This document shows, piece after piece, positions 40,738 through 48,348 of a DNA stretch of 64,000 nucleotides. Position 1 is the stretch's first letter. The number at the start of each line of letters is the position of its first letter. Origin of the DNA: Streptomyces sp. YPW6. GTDB lineage: Bacteria; Actinomycetota; Actinomycetes; Streptomycetales; Streptomycetaceae. The DNA is taken from contig NZ_CP076457.1 in NCBI RefSeq assembly GCF_018866325.1, positions 6,917,001 to 6,981,000 on the forward strand. Reading direction: 5' to 3'. The translations under genes were made by a program, and so were the position numbers. The notes beneath the pieces are model-generated. The model was given only the letters and a program-made list of their open reading frames with translations. It had not been told where the DNA came from and did not search any database.

Positions 40738-40778
40738 CCTTTAGGCAGACCCAGAAGATTGCAAGTACACGCTAAAGG
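40738..40778. promoter_or_regulatory. Candidate LysR operator
   Basis: The seven-base arms CCTTTAG and CTAAAGG, 27 bases apart, flank ATTGCAAGT between the divergent LysR and LysE genes. The layout fits a two-site LysR recognition/activation region. The region is also less GC-rich than its surroundings. Confidence 0.4.
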
Positions 40779-40802
40779 CTCCGCAGGTCCAAGGTGGACC
40801 TC

Positions 40803-41525
40803 ATGGACGCACAGCTGATCGCCTTCACCGGGGTCGCCGCCGGTATGGTCGCGCTGCCCGGCGCCGACTTCACCGTCGTCGTGCGCAACGCCCTGGCCTC
40901 CCGCACCGCCGGCCTCGCCTCGGCGTTCGGCGTCGCCGGGGGTCTGTTGGTGCACACCGCGCTCGCCGTGGCCGGACTCGCCGCGGTGCTGGTGACGATG
41001 CCGGTGCTCTTCCGCACCGTCCAACTGCTCGGTGGCGTGTACGTCCTCTACCTCGGGCTCAGCGCGCTGTACGCGATCCGCCGCCGCCCGGCGCAGGACG
41101 GCGGCGACGGTACGCCTCCGGCTGCGCCCTCCCGTGCGCCAGGGAGTGCGCCGGGGAGTGCGCCGGGGAGTGCGCCGGGGAGCGAACCGGGGAGTGCCCC
41201 GGGACAGCACGCGCCCGGAGAGGTCGGGCGCGCGCTGCGCCAGGGATTCCTGACCAACGCGCTCAACCCGAAGGCCCCGGTCCTCTTCCTCAGCCTGCTG
41301 CCGCAGTTCGTGCCCGACGGCCATCCGCCGCTGCCCAGGACCCTGTTGCTCGCGGCCCTGGTGGTGGTGCTGGCGCTGATCTGGTTCCCGGCCGTCGCCC
41401 TGCTCGTCGACCGGCTGGGCCGGTGGCTGCGCCGCCCGCGTACCGCCCGCGCCATCGAGGGCGGCAGCGGGGTCGCGCTCACCGGACTGGGGCTCGCCCT
41501 GGTCACCGGCCCGCTGCTGCGCTGA
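40803..41525 (+). CDS. LysE/RhtB-family amino-acid exporter with repeat in its loop
   Basis: A 240-residue exporter with about six membrane segments: LIAFTGVAAGMVALPGADFTVVVRNAL opens the LysE signature region, and QGFLTNALNPKAPVLFLSLLPQFV is the second family motif. It should export an amino acid or related solute. The cytoplasmic loop between helices three and four is expanded by a 12-base tandem repeat encoding PGSA units (near 41148-41207), a low-complexity linker. ATG 40803 follows AGGTGG; an in-frame GTG lies three codons earlier. Confidence 0.85.
   Translation: MDAQLIAFTGVAAGMVALPGADFTVVVRNALASRTAGLASAFGVAGGLLVHTALAVAGLAAVLVTMPVLFRTVQLLGGVYVLYLGLSALYAIRRRPAQDGGDGTPPAAPSRAPGSAPGSAPGSAPGSEPGSAPGQHAPGEVGRALRQGFLTNALNPKAPVLFLSLLPQFVPDGHPPLPRTLLLAALVVVLALIWFPAVALLVDRLGRWLRRPRTARAIEGGSGVALTGLGLALVTGPLLR
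41148..41207 (+). repeat. 12-bp repeat encoding PGSA units in the LysE gene
   Basis: Five imperfect copies of CCGGGGAGTGCG (period 12) encode PGSAPGSAPGSAPGSEPGSAPG in the loop of the exporter. In-frame repeat number changes would alter only loop length. Confidence 0.8.
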
Positions 41526-41579
41526 GGCCGACGCGCGGTACGGGAGGTGCCCGCAAGGGAAGAGCGTCCGGCCGGTGGG

Positions 41580-42053
41580 TCAGCGGACCCTTCCGTACCA
41601 GACGCTCTTCGACCAGATCTTCGCCAGTCGCACCACGTCCCCCGATTTGGGGGAGTGCCAGATCTTCCCGGCCCCGGCGTAGATGCCCACGTGGTAGACG
41701 CTGCGCCCCGCATGGAAGAAGACGAGGTCGCCGCGTTTGCGCTGCGACTTCGCGACGGGGCGGGTCTTGTTGTACTGCTGCTGCGCCGTGCGGGGAAGCT
41801 TCTTGCCGGCCTTCTTGAACGAGTAGAGCGTCAGCCCCGAGCAGTCGAAGCGGCTGGGGCCCGACGCTCCGTACTTGTAGGGAGCCCCCTTCTTCGACGC
41901 GGCGACCTTCAGGGCCTTTGTCGAGTGGGCGGTGGCGGCCTCGGCGTCGCTCACCAGACCGGGCGCCAGCAGCGAGGACGTCACCGCGAGGGTGAGGGCC
42001 GAAGCCGTACCGACCCGGGCGAACAGAGACGGGACATGAACCTGCGCAGACAT
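41580..42053 (-). CDS. Secreted NlpC/P60 cell-wall hydrolase
   Basis: A 157-residue secreted peptidoglycan hydrolase. Residues 1-40 are a signal peptide (ALTLAVTSSLLAPGLV, cleavage near AEA-AT). The NlpC/P60 domain follows directly with C71 in RFDCSGLTLYSFKKAG, H121 in VYHVGIYAG and H133 in IWHSP as the triad. It should cut the D-gamma-Glu-meso-DAP type bond of the stem peptide. No LysM or SH3 domain is present. The long 5' region carries a c-di-AMP riboswitch, linking wall hydrolysis to the second messenger. SD-like GAAGGG precedes the ATG. Confidence 0.9.
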   Translation of the reverse strand: MSAQVHVPSLFARVGTASALTLAVTSSLLAPGLVSDAEAATAHSTKALKVAASKKGAPYKYGASGPSRFDCSGLTLYSFKKAGKKLPRTAQQQYNKTRPVAKSQRKRGDLVFFHAGRSVYHVGIYAGAGKIWHSPKSGDVVRLAKIWSKSVWYGRVR

Positions 42054-42067
42054 GCGCAACCCTTCGT

Positions 42068-42275
42068 CAGCCGCCTGTGAAGGATGACCTGTCGGGTTCG
42101 GGCTGGCGAAGTCGCCCGGCCGCGTCGCGGCTTCACCCCGAGGGCTTCCCGGTCTCCCGGTCGGCCCGTTGTGCTCGGGTCCTCCACTCCTGCCGATCCA
42201 CTCCTGTCGACCCGTCATCCGGGCGGCGGCAGGACTCGGCGTCCGCCCGGACCGCCCCGCCGCGGCGGCGGGGGC
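42068..42275 (-). promoter_or_regulatory. Cyclic di-AMP riboswitch (ydaO-yuaA type)
   Basis: On the minus strand the conserved actinomycete ydaO elements appear in order: a C-rich 5' stem, GACGCCGAGTCCTGCCGCC (around 42225-42243), GGGGTGAAGCCGC, GGGCGACTTCGCCAGCCC and CGAACCCGACAGGTCATCC, closing with GGCGG just before the NlpC/P60 ribosome binding site. Such leaders in Streptomyces sit before cell-wall hydrolase genes and switch them off when c-di-AMP is high. The exact ends are approximate. Confidence 0.8.
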
Positions 42276-42333
42276 TTGTCGTCCCAGGGATCTTGACGCA
42301 CTCCGTGCCGGATTTCCGAGCTGAAACAGCCAT
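42133..42333 (-). CDS. Possible 66-residue upstream ORF overlapping the riboswitch
   Basis: An ATG with GAGGAG nine bases upstream opens a 66-codon frame (MAVSARKSGTECVKIPG start) that runs into the aptamer. The ribosome binding site lies in the hairpin GTGAG-gaga-CTCAC. Arg/Gly-rich composition after residue 20 and overlap with a structured RNA make real translation doubtful. I recognise no family. Confidence 0.2.
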   Translation of the reverse strand: MAVSARKSGTECVKIPGTTSPRRRGGAVRADAESCRRPDDGSTGVDRQEWRTRAQRADRETGKPSG

Positions 42334-42609
42334 GTGTGAGTCTCCTCACCGCTGATCCGTTCAGGTGGACAGTCCGGATTCGCGCTCGCCGACGAGCCCG
42401 GCGCACACCCTCGTACCAGGGAGGAAAGGGCGCCTGTCGAGTACGGGCCGCGCTCGGGGCGCAAGTTGGGGTGTCGCTCGCGCGGGTGATCACCTACGCC
42501 GAACGAGCGAGGAAAAGTGATCGGCGGATCGGGCGTGTCGTGCGCCGGGAAGACCGGTTCGCTCCCGTAGTGCGCTCCCGGTGCGCGGGGCCGCTCAGTT
42601 CACTGCGGG

Positions 42610-42930
42610 TCAGTTCGCCGGCGGCCGGTTCACCGGCGGAGGCATCGCGACCCGGCCCGCCCGGCGCTCCCCGTCCAGGAGGCGCAGGGCCCGCGCCAGG
42701 GTGGCGGCGTGGAGCCGCGACTCGCCGCGCTCGTGCATCAGGGCCAGGGCGTCGCGCAGGGCCGCCGCCCCGGAGGCCAGGGCCTGGGCGGCCCGCAGCG
42801 CGCTGTAGGTGTCGCCGCCGTGCGCCGGGTTGATCCGGCCCACCTGGTCGAGCACGGCCAGATAGCAGTCGACGAACTCGCCCTCGGCGCGGGTCAGCGC
42901 CGGCAGGGGCGGGAACTCGGGTGGCTCCAT
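42610..42930 (-). CDS. Hypothetical protein downstream of clpP
   Basis: A 106-residue protein that I do not recognise. Residues 12-85 look helical (LTRAEGEFVDCYLAVLDQVGRI, YSALRAAQALASGAAALRDALALMHERGESRLHAATLARALRLLDGERRAG), with Pro-rich ends and no membrane segment. ATG is preceded by GAGGTGAAACGCCG. It starts 50 bases after the ClpP-like gene on the same strand and is probably co-transcribed with it, so it may be an adaptor or partner; that is inference from position only. Confidence 0.65.
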   Translation of the reverse strand: MEPPEFPPLPALTRAEGEFVDCYLAVLDQVGRINPAHGGDTYSALRAAQALASGAAALRDALALMHERGESRLHAATLARALRLLDGERRAGRVAMPPPVNRPPAN

Positions 42931-42980
42931 CGGCGTTTCACCTCGCGTCGTCGGCGCCGGTCGTACGGCGGCCGGGTGGG

Positions 42981-43586
42981 TCAGCGGTTCTCCACGACGT
43001 GGTCGACCAGCCCGTGGGCGAGGGCGGCCTTCGCGTCGAGGATGGTGTCGCGCTCGATGTCGGCGGCGACCTGCTCCGCGGTCCGGCCCGTGTGCCGGAC
43101 CAGCATGGCCGCGAACATCTCGCGGGTGCGCACCAGTTCGCGCGCGTGGATCTCCAGGTCGGACGGCTGGCCCCGCAGCGGCTCCTCCAGTGCGGGCTGC
43201 TGGATGACTACCCGCGCGCCGGGCAGGGCATGTCGCCGCCCCTTCGCCCCGGCCGCCAGCAGGGCCGCCGCCCAGGAGCCGGCCTGCCCCAGGCAGAAGG
43301 TCTCCACCTCGCAGGTCAGGAACTGCATCGTGTCGTAGACCGCCGCCATCGCCTGGAACGAACCGCCGGGGGAGTTGATGTACAGCGACAGGGGCCGGTC
43401 CGGATCGGCGTGCTCCAGATACATCAGCTGGGCGATGAGATCGCTCGCGGCGGTGTCGTCGATCGGGCTGCCGAGGAGGACGATCCGCTCGGACAGCAGC
43501 TTGGAGTACGGGTCCTGCGTCCGGGTCCCGGTCGCGGTGTGCTCGGTGAACTCGGGAAGGACGTAGCGGGCGGCAGGGCGGATCAT
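42981..43586 (-). CDS. clpP: ClpP-family protein lacking the catalytic histidine
   Basis: A 201-residue ClpP homologue with INSPGGSFQAM and the nucleophile region GQAGSWAAALLAAG (S104). The catalytic histidine position, normally in NARxMIHQP, reads GARVVIQQP, so Q129 replaces it; an Asp (D180, ERDTILD) remains. The Gly-rich substrate loop and dimer helix are otherwise intact. It may be an inactive subunit that mixes with active ClpP rings, as known for some duplicated ClpPs; streptomycetes carry five clpP genes and this resembles the single, extra one. The ATG at 43586 is taken over one 16 codons upstream because AGAGAGG precedes it. It is divergent from a Phd/YefM antitoxin gene. Confidence 0.85.
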   Translation of the reverse strand: MIRPAARYVLPEFTEHTATGTRTQDPYSKLLSERIVLLGSPIDDTAASDLIAQLMYLEHADPDRPLSLYINSPGGSFQAMAAVYDTMQFLTCEVETFCLGQAGSWAAALLAAGAKGRRHALPGARVVIQQPALEEPLRGQPSDLEIHARELVRTREMFAAMLVRHTGRTAEQVAADIERDTILDAKAALAHGLVDHVVENR

Positions 43587-43645
43587 GGCATGCCTCTCTT
43601 CTGGAGCTGACCATCCGTCTGGGCGTCCAGCCATGCGTAAAAAAT

Positions 43646-43671
43646 GTACAGGACGTACAGAAGGTTATGAT
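43646..43671 (+). promoter_or_regulatory. Promoter region of the solitary antitoxin
   Basis: The direct repeat GTACAGGAC-GTACAG (43646-43660, period nine) precedes the -10 box TATGAT (43666-43671), which ends seven bases before the ATG at 43679. The repeat words are likely binding sites for the Phd/YefM protein itself. The same 80-base gap holds the clpP promoter on the other strand. Confidence 0.5.
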
Positions 43672-43678
43672 GGGGACT

Positions 43679-43993
43679 ATGGCCTACGAGATTCCGGTGA
43701 CGCAAGCACGGGCGGAGCTCGCCGAACTGATCAACCGCGTCGTCTACGGCGGCGAACGCGTCGTGGTGACACGGCACGGCAAGCCGCTCGTCGCGCTGGT
43801 CTCCGCCGCTGACCTGCAACGACTCGAAGCGGAGGAGGCTGCTGCCGAGGAGCGGGTGATCAGCTCGGTCTCCTCGATCGGCTCCGCGCCCTCCGCTCAG
43901 GGCGAACGGCGCAGGTTCGGCATCGCCGCCGAGCACCGCCCCCACGACGGCAACGGCACGGGCAACGGCGACGACGGCGGCCGGAACGCCTGA
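43679..43993 (+). CDS. Solitary Phd/YefM-type antitoxin
   Basis: A 104-residue protein. Residues 1-55 (MAYEIPVTQARAELAELINRVVYGGERVVVTRHGKPLVALVSAADLQRLE) are a complete Phd/YefM DNA-binding and dimer domain; the rest is an acidic, then Gly/Asn-rich tail. No RelE, Doc or PIN toxin gene follows: a strong terminator comes at 44050. It is leaderless from TATGAT. As a lone antitoxin-type regulator divergent from a ClpP gene, it may regulate that gene or itself be a protease substrate; both are inferences. Confidence 0.85.
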   Translation: MAYEIPVTQARAELAELINRVVYGGERVVVTRHGKPLVALVSAADLQRLEAEEAAAEERVISSVSSIGSAPSAQGERRRFGIAAEHRPHDGNGTGNGDDGGRNA

Positions 43994-44049
43994 CGCTCCC
44001 GCCGGGCCCGGCGTACCGGTCCGGCGCTCCGTCGGCCCCGACCGCCGCA

Positions 44050-44107
44050 GGACGAGCCGAAGCCGGGCGCCCCTCTCCGAGGAGGGGCGCCCGGCTTCGG
44101 CTCGTCC
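44050..44107. terminator. Very strong bidirectional terminator
   Basis: Two perfect 26-base arms (44050-44075 and 44082-44107) with a six-base loop, between the antitoxin gene and the convergent membrane-protein gene. Confidence 0.9.
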
Positions 44108-44118
44108 GGATCCGGTGC

Positions 44119-45108
44119 TCAGCCGGCCAGGGCCGGCTCCCGGGCGGGCTCGCCGGGCGTCGGTGCGGCGGGCTTCGGCGTCCGCCGTGCGAGGAGCACC
44201 GCCGCCAGTCCGGCGACCGACCAGAGCGAGAGCGTCACGAGGGGCCCGCTCGCCGCGCTCCCGTCGAAGAAGGCGACCGAGCGGAGCAGGGAACCGCCCG
44301 CACCCGGCGGCAGCCACTGGCCGATCGCCCCGACGGGCTCGGGCAGCAGCTGCGGTGCGCTGGTGACCCCCGAGAAGGAGTTGCCCAGCAGCACCATCAG
44401 CAGGGCGCCGAGTCCGATGCCGCGCGACCCGAGCAGGGCGGCGAGCCCCGCGACCCCCGAACCGATGGCCAGCACCGTGAGCGCGAACACGCCCGCCTCC
44501 GTCCACCAGTCGCCCGCGACCACGCCGAGCCAGTTGTGTGTCAGGGCCGTGGCGGCGAGCCCCACCAGTGCGGACGCGCCCAGCAGGGCCAGCGCGCCGC
44601 GCGCCCCGCGCAGTCCCATGAGAGTGACGACGGCGCCGGCCGCCATCCCCGCGAGGGCCAGCGGCAGGATGCTCGCGCCCAGCGCGCCGCCGCGCGGGTC
44701 CCCGGCCGGTGCGGCGACCACATCGGTGACCTCGACCCGCGTGCCCTCCGGGACGGACGTGGTCACGGCCTCGCGCAGCAGCTGGGAGACGACGGGGCCC
44801 GCCGCCGAAGCGGTGAGCAGGTGCGGCCCCTCGGGCGTGGCGACGACGGCTCCGTATACGACCCGGTCCTCGATCGCGGTGCGGGCGGCGGCCTCGTCGG
44901 CGTAACGGTGCACCTCGAAGGCGCCGTCGCGCTGCTCGAACCGCTGCTCGAGCTGCTGAGCGGCCGGGGCGGCGCCCGCCACGCCGACCGGGAGGTCGCG
45001 CGGCGCGATCCGGGCCGCGGGCCAGGCGAAGGCCCAGAGGGCGAGGGTCACCATCAGGGGGACCAGCAGGATCACCGCCACCGCGCGGCGGTTGGGTGCG
45101 GTGGGCAT
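44119..45108 (-). CDS. ABC-2/YhgE-like membrane protein
   Basis: A 329-residue membrane protein: one N-terminal helix (AVAVILLVPLMVTLALWAFAWP), an extracytoplasmic domain of about 120 residues (DLPVGVAGAAPAAQQLEQRF to VEVTDVVAAP), and five C-terminal helices between residues 150 and 310. This is the layout of ABC-2-type permease/YhgE-Pip/DUF3533 proteins, often involved in export of toxic or lipid-like compounds, and no ATPase gene is adjacent. The divergent TetR gene with two related operator-like sites between them suggests inducible expression. The ATG at 45108 is the family-like start; an upstream in-frame ATG would read into the regulatory region. Confidence 0.75.
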   Translation of the reverse strand: MPTAPNRRAVAVILLVPLMVTLALWAFAWPAARIAPRDLPVGVAGAAPAAQQLEQRFEQRDGAFEVHRYADEAAARTAIEDRVVYGAVVATPEGPHLLTASAAGPVVSQLLREAVTTSVPEGTRVEVTDVVAAPAGDPRGGALGASILPLALAGMAAGAVVTLMGLRGARGALALLGASALVGLAATALTHNWLGVVAGDWWTEAGVFALTVLAIGSGVAGLAALLGSRGIGLGALLMVLLGNSFSGVTSAPQLLPEPVGAIGQWLPPGAGGSLLRSVAFFDGSAASGPLVTLSLWSVAGLAAVLLARRTPKPAAPTPGEPAREPALAG

Positions 45109-45144
45109 GGGGGCCTCGATTCGTGCGACGGGCGGGTCGCAAAG

Positions 45145-45226
45145 AGAATGATCGTTCGTTCTTCTATGGGTTCCCACTGTCGGCGCGGCTCCTTCGATTG
45201 TCAAGAAGGAATGTTCGTTTTAGATT
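45145..45226. promoter_or_regulatory. TetR operators and promoter
   Basis: Site one is the imperfect palindrome AGAATGATCGTTCGTTCT (45145-45162, seven of nine pairs). A related half, GAATGTTCGTTT (45209-45220), lies within the spacer of a promoter with -35 TTGTCA (45198-45203) and -10 TAGATT (45221-45226), spaced by 17. The -10 box ends six bases before the TetR ATG, so that gene is leaderless. Confidence 0.65.
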
Positions 45227-45232
45227 GGGATC

Positions 45233-45853
45233 ATGGCCCGCGTATCCCAGGAACACCTCGACGCCCGCCGCCGTCAGATCCTCGACGGCGCGGCGCGCTG
45301 CTTCGCCCGCAACGGATTCCACGCCACGTCCATGCAGGACGTCCTCAAGGAGGTGGGGCTCTCCGCCGGTGCGGTCTACCGCTACTTCCCGGGCAAGGAG
45401 GACATCATCGCGGCCATCACCGAGGAGACCTTCCTCGTCATTCGCGGCGCCTTCGAGGACGCTGCCCGCATGACCCCGCCGCCCACCCCGGACGCGCTGC
45501 TCGGCCGGGTGCTCGGCGGGGTGCTGTCGGGGCGGGTGCACGGCCTGGAGCGCCGCACGTTCGCCGCGCTCGTGGTCCAGCTCTGGTCCGAGACGCTGCG
45601 CGACGACCGGCTGTCCGCGCTCCTCGACGAGGGCTACGGCGCCATGCGCGTCGCCTGGGCGGAGCTCGTCGACGCCTACCGTGCCGCCGGGACCCTGCGG
45701 GGCGAGGTGTCCGGCGACGACGTGGCCCGCACGATGATCGCGGTGGCGCAGGGCTTCCTCGTCCAGGAAGCGCTCTTCGGGGACGTGCGCCCCGAGGTGG
45801 TGGCGAACGGGTTGCGCGGCCTGATGTCCATCACCCCGCAAAAGATCAGTTAA
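45233..45853 (+). CDS. TetR-family transcriptional regulator
   Basis: A 206-residue TetR regulator. The DNA-binding domain is RRRQILDGAARCFARNGFHATSMQDVLKEVGLSAGAVYRYFPGKEDIIAAI (about residues 10-60); the rest is the ligand and dimer domain. It sits divergent to the YhgE-like membrane gene with operator-like sites in between, so repression of that gene and of itself is likely. Ligand unknown. Start by the leaderless spacing from TAGATT. Confidence 0.9.
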   Translation: MARVSQEHLDARRRQILDGAARCFARNGFHATSMQDVLKEVGLSAGAVYRYFPGKEDIIAAITEETFLVIRGAFEDAARMTPPPTPDALLGRVLGGVLSGRVHGLERRTFAALVVQLWSETLRDDRLSALLDEGYGAMRVAWAELVDAYRAAGTLRGEVSGDDVARTMIAVAQGFLVQEALFGDVRPEVVANGLRGLMSITPQKIS

Positions 45854-45908
45854 CGCAATGGAAAAACTTCCGCCCTAACGTGCAATGCCTGGTCGCGAGG
45901 CCGCCCTT

Positions 45909-45941
45909 CCCGTTCAACGAGTTGTTGAACGGGGATAGTGT
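45909..45941 (+). promoter_or_regulatory. Urease operon promoter with perfect palindromic operator
   Basis: The 10-5-10 dyad CCCGTTCAAC-gagtt-GTTGAACGGG (45909-45933) contains the -35 box TTCAAC (45913-45918) and runs through the 17-base spacer up to the -10 box TAGTGT (45936-45941). A protein on the dyad must control the ureA promoter. It does not match the GlnR consensus as I know it. Confidence 0.65.
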
Positions 45942-45991
45942 CCCGCTGCGTCCGGAGCCAGGAACCGGGCGGAAGACGATGAGGTGGAAGC

Positions 45992-46294
<303 letters not shown>

Positions 46295-46307
46295 CGGGGG
46301 AGCGCCG

Positions 46308-46619
46308 ATGATTCCCGGAGAGATCCTGTACGGGGACGGGGACATCCCCGTCAACGAGGGACTGGCGGTCACCCGCCTCACCGTCCTCAACGCCGCCGAC
46401 CGCCCCGTGCAGGTCGGTTCCCACTACCACTTCGCCGAGGCCAACCCCGGGCTGCGCTTCGACCGCTCCGCCGCCCACGGCCTGCGCCTGAACATCGCCG
46501 CCGGTACGGCGGTCCGCTTCGAGCCCGGCATCCCCGCCGACGTCGAACTCGTCCCCCTCGCCGGCCGCCGCGTCGTTCCCGGCCTGCGCGGCGAAACCGG
46601 AGGTGCCCTCGATGCCTGA
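46308..46619 (+). CDS. ureB: Urease subunit beta
   Basis: A 103-residue beta subunit: MIPGEILYGDGDIPVN at the N-terminus, VGSHYHFAEANPGLRFDR and GKRVVPGLRGE-like end (RRVVPGLRGETGG). GGGGAG precedes the ATG. Its last eight bases overlap the start of ureC, so the two are coupled. It is separate from ureA, unlike the fused forms in Helicobacter. Confidence 0.97.
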   Translation: MIPGEILYGDGDIPVNEGLAVTRLTVLNAADRPVQVGSHYHFAEANPGLRFDRSAAHGLRLNIAAGTAVRFEPGIPADVELVPLAGRRVVPGLRGETGGALDA

Positions 46620-48333
46620 CCTCAAGCGCGCGGTGTACGCCGACCTGTTCGGGCCCACCGTCGGCGACCGGATCCGGCTCGCCGACACCGACCTGCTCGT
46701 CGAGATCGAGGAGGACCGCTCCGGCGGCCCCGGAAACGCCGGCGACGAGGCGGTGTTCGGCGGCGGCAAGGTGATTCGCGAGTCCATGGGCCAGGCCCGT
46801 ACCACCCGGGCCGAAGGTGCGCCCGACACCGTCATCACCGGGGCCGTCGTCATCGACCACTGGGGCATCGTCAAGGCCGACATCGGCATCCGGGACGGCC
46901 GGATCACCGGGATCGGCAAGGCGGGCAACCCGGACACGATGGACGGCGTCCACCCCGACCTGGTGATCGGCCCGGAGACCGAGATCATCGCGGGGAACGG
47001 GAAGCTGCTCACCGCCGGAGCCGTAGACGCCCACGTCCACTTCATCTCGCCCACCCTGATCGACCAGGCGCTCTCCAGCGGCATCACCACCCTGGTCGGC
47101 GGCGGCACCGGCCCCGCCGAGGGCACCAAGGCCACCACCGTCACCCCGGGCCCCTGGCATCTGGCCCGGATGTTCGAGGCGCTGGACGCCTTCCCCGTCA
47201 ACATCGGGCTGCTCGGCAAGGGCAACACGATGTCGCACGACGCCATGTACTCCCAACTGCGGGGCGGGGCGCTCGGGTTCAAGATCCACGAGGACTGGGG
47301 CGCCACGCCCGCCGTCATCGACGCGTGCCTCACCGTCTGCGAGCGGACCGGCGCGCAGCTCGCCATCCACACGGACACCCTCAACGAGGCCGGGTTCGTC
47401 GCCGACACCCTCGCCGCCATCGCCGGCCGGACGATCCACGCCTACCACACCGAGGGGGCGGGAGGCGGGCACGCGCCCGACATCATCAGCGTGGTGTCCG
47501 AGCCGTACGTCCTGCCCAGCTCCACCAATCCCACCCGGCCGCACACCGTCAACACCATCGAGGAACACCTCGACATGCTGATGGTCTGCCACCACCTCAA
47601 CCCCGCCGTCCCCGAGGACCTGGCGTTCGCGGAGTCCCGGATCCGGCCCTCCACCATCGCCGCCGAGGACATCCTGCACGACCTCGGCGCCATCTCGATC
47701 ATCTCCTCGGACTCCCAGGCCATGGGACGGATCGGCGAGGTGATCCTGCGGACCTGGCAGACCGCGCACGTCATGAAGCAGCGGCGCGGAGCGCTGCCGG
47801 GCGACGGCCGGGCCGACAACCACCGGGTCCGTCGCTATGTCGCCAAGTACACCATCAACCCGGCCGTCGCCCAGGGCATGGGCGGCGAGATCGGCTCCGT
47901 GGAGACCGGCAAGCTCGCCGACCTCGTGCTCTGGGACCCGGCGTTCTTCGGCGTGAAACCGCAGACCGTCATCAAGGGCGGCCAGATCGCGTACGCGCAG
48001 ATGGGCGACGCGAACGCCTCCATCCCGACGCCCCAGCCGGTGATGCCCCGGCCGATGTTCGGCGCCCTGGGCCGGGCGGCCGCGCGCGGCTCGTTCACCT
48101 TCGTCTCCGCCGCCGCGATCGAGGACGGGCTGCCCGAACGGCTCGCCCTGGAGAAGCGGTTCACGCCGATCACCAGCACCCGGGGGGTCACCAAGGCGGA
48201 CATGCGGGAGAACGACGCCGTGCCCCGCGTCGAGGTCGACCCCGACAGCTTCGCCGTCACCATCGACGGCGATCCGGTCGAGCCGGCTCCGGCGGCGGAA
48301 CTGCCCATGGCCCAGCGCTACTTCCTCTTCTGA
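46612..48333 (+). CDS. ureC: Urease subunit alpha (catalytic)
   Basis: A 573-residue nickel enzyme. H141 and H143 in VDAHVHFISP bind nickel, K224 in GFKIHEDWG is the lysine to be carbamylated, IHTDTLNEAGF and HTEGAGGGHAPD give further ligands, and MVCHHLNP carries the flap cysteine and catalytic histidine. The dinuclear nickel site hydrolyses urea. ATG 46612 with GGAGG nine bases upstream is chosen over the GTG at 46603. Confidence 0.97.
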   Translation: MPDLKRAVYADLFGPTVGDRIRLADTDLLVEIEEDRSGGPGNAGDEAVFGGGKVIRESMGQARTTRAEGAPDTVITGAVVIDHWGIVKADIGIRDGRITGIGKAGNPDTMDGVHPDLVIGPETEIIAGNGKLLTAGAVDAHVHFISPTLIDQALSSGITTLVGGGTGPAEGTKATTVTPGPWHLARMFEALDAFPVNIGLLGKGNTMSHDAMYSQLRGGALGFKIHEDWGATPAVIDACLTVCERTGAQLAIHTDTLNEAGFVADTLAAIAGRTIHAYHTEGAGGGHAPDIISVVSEPYVLPSSTNPTRPHTVNTIEEHLDMLMVCHHLNPAVPEDLAFAESRIRPSTIAAEDILHDLGAISIISSDSQAMGRIGEVILRTWQTAHVMKQRRGALPGDGRADNHRVRRYVAKYTINPAVAQGMGGEIGSVETGKLADLVLWDPAFFGVKPQTVIKGGQIAYAQMGDANASIPTPQPVMPRPMFGALGRAAARGSFTFVSAAAIEDGLPERLALEKRFTPITSTRGVTKADMRENDAVPRVEVDPDSFAVTIDGDPVEPAPAAELPMAQRYFLF

Positions 48334-48348
48334 GGAACGGCCGCCGAC

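Larger units (their letters stand above)
42054..42609. other. Long leader/promoter region of the NlpC/P60 gene
   Basis: This 555-base gap holds, read on the minus strand, a promoter area with the perfect palindrome GGTGATCACC (42485-42494), a hairpin-bearing possible small ORF (42133-42333), the c-di-AMP aptamer and the ribosome binding site of the hydrolase gene. On the other side it borders the end of the gene downstream of clpP. Confidence 0.7.
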
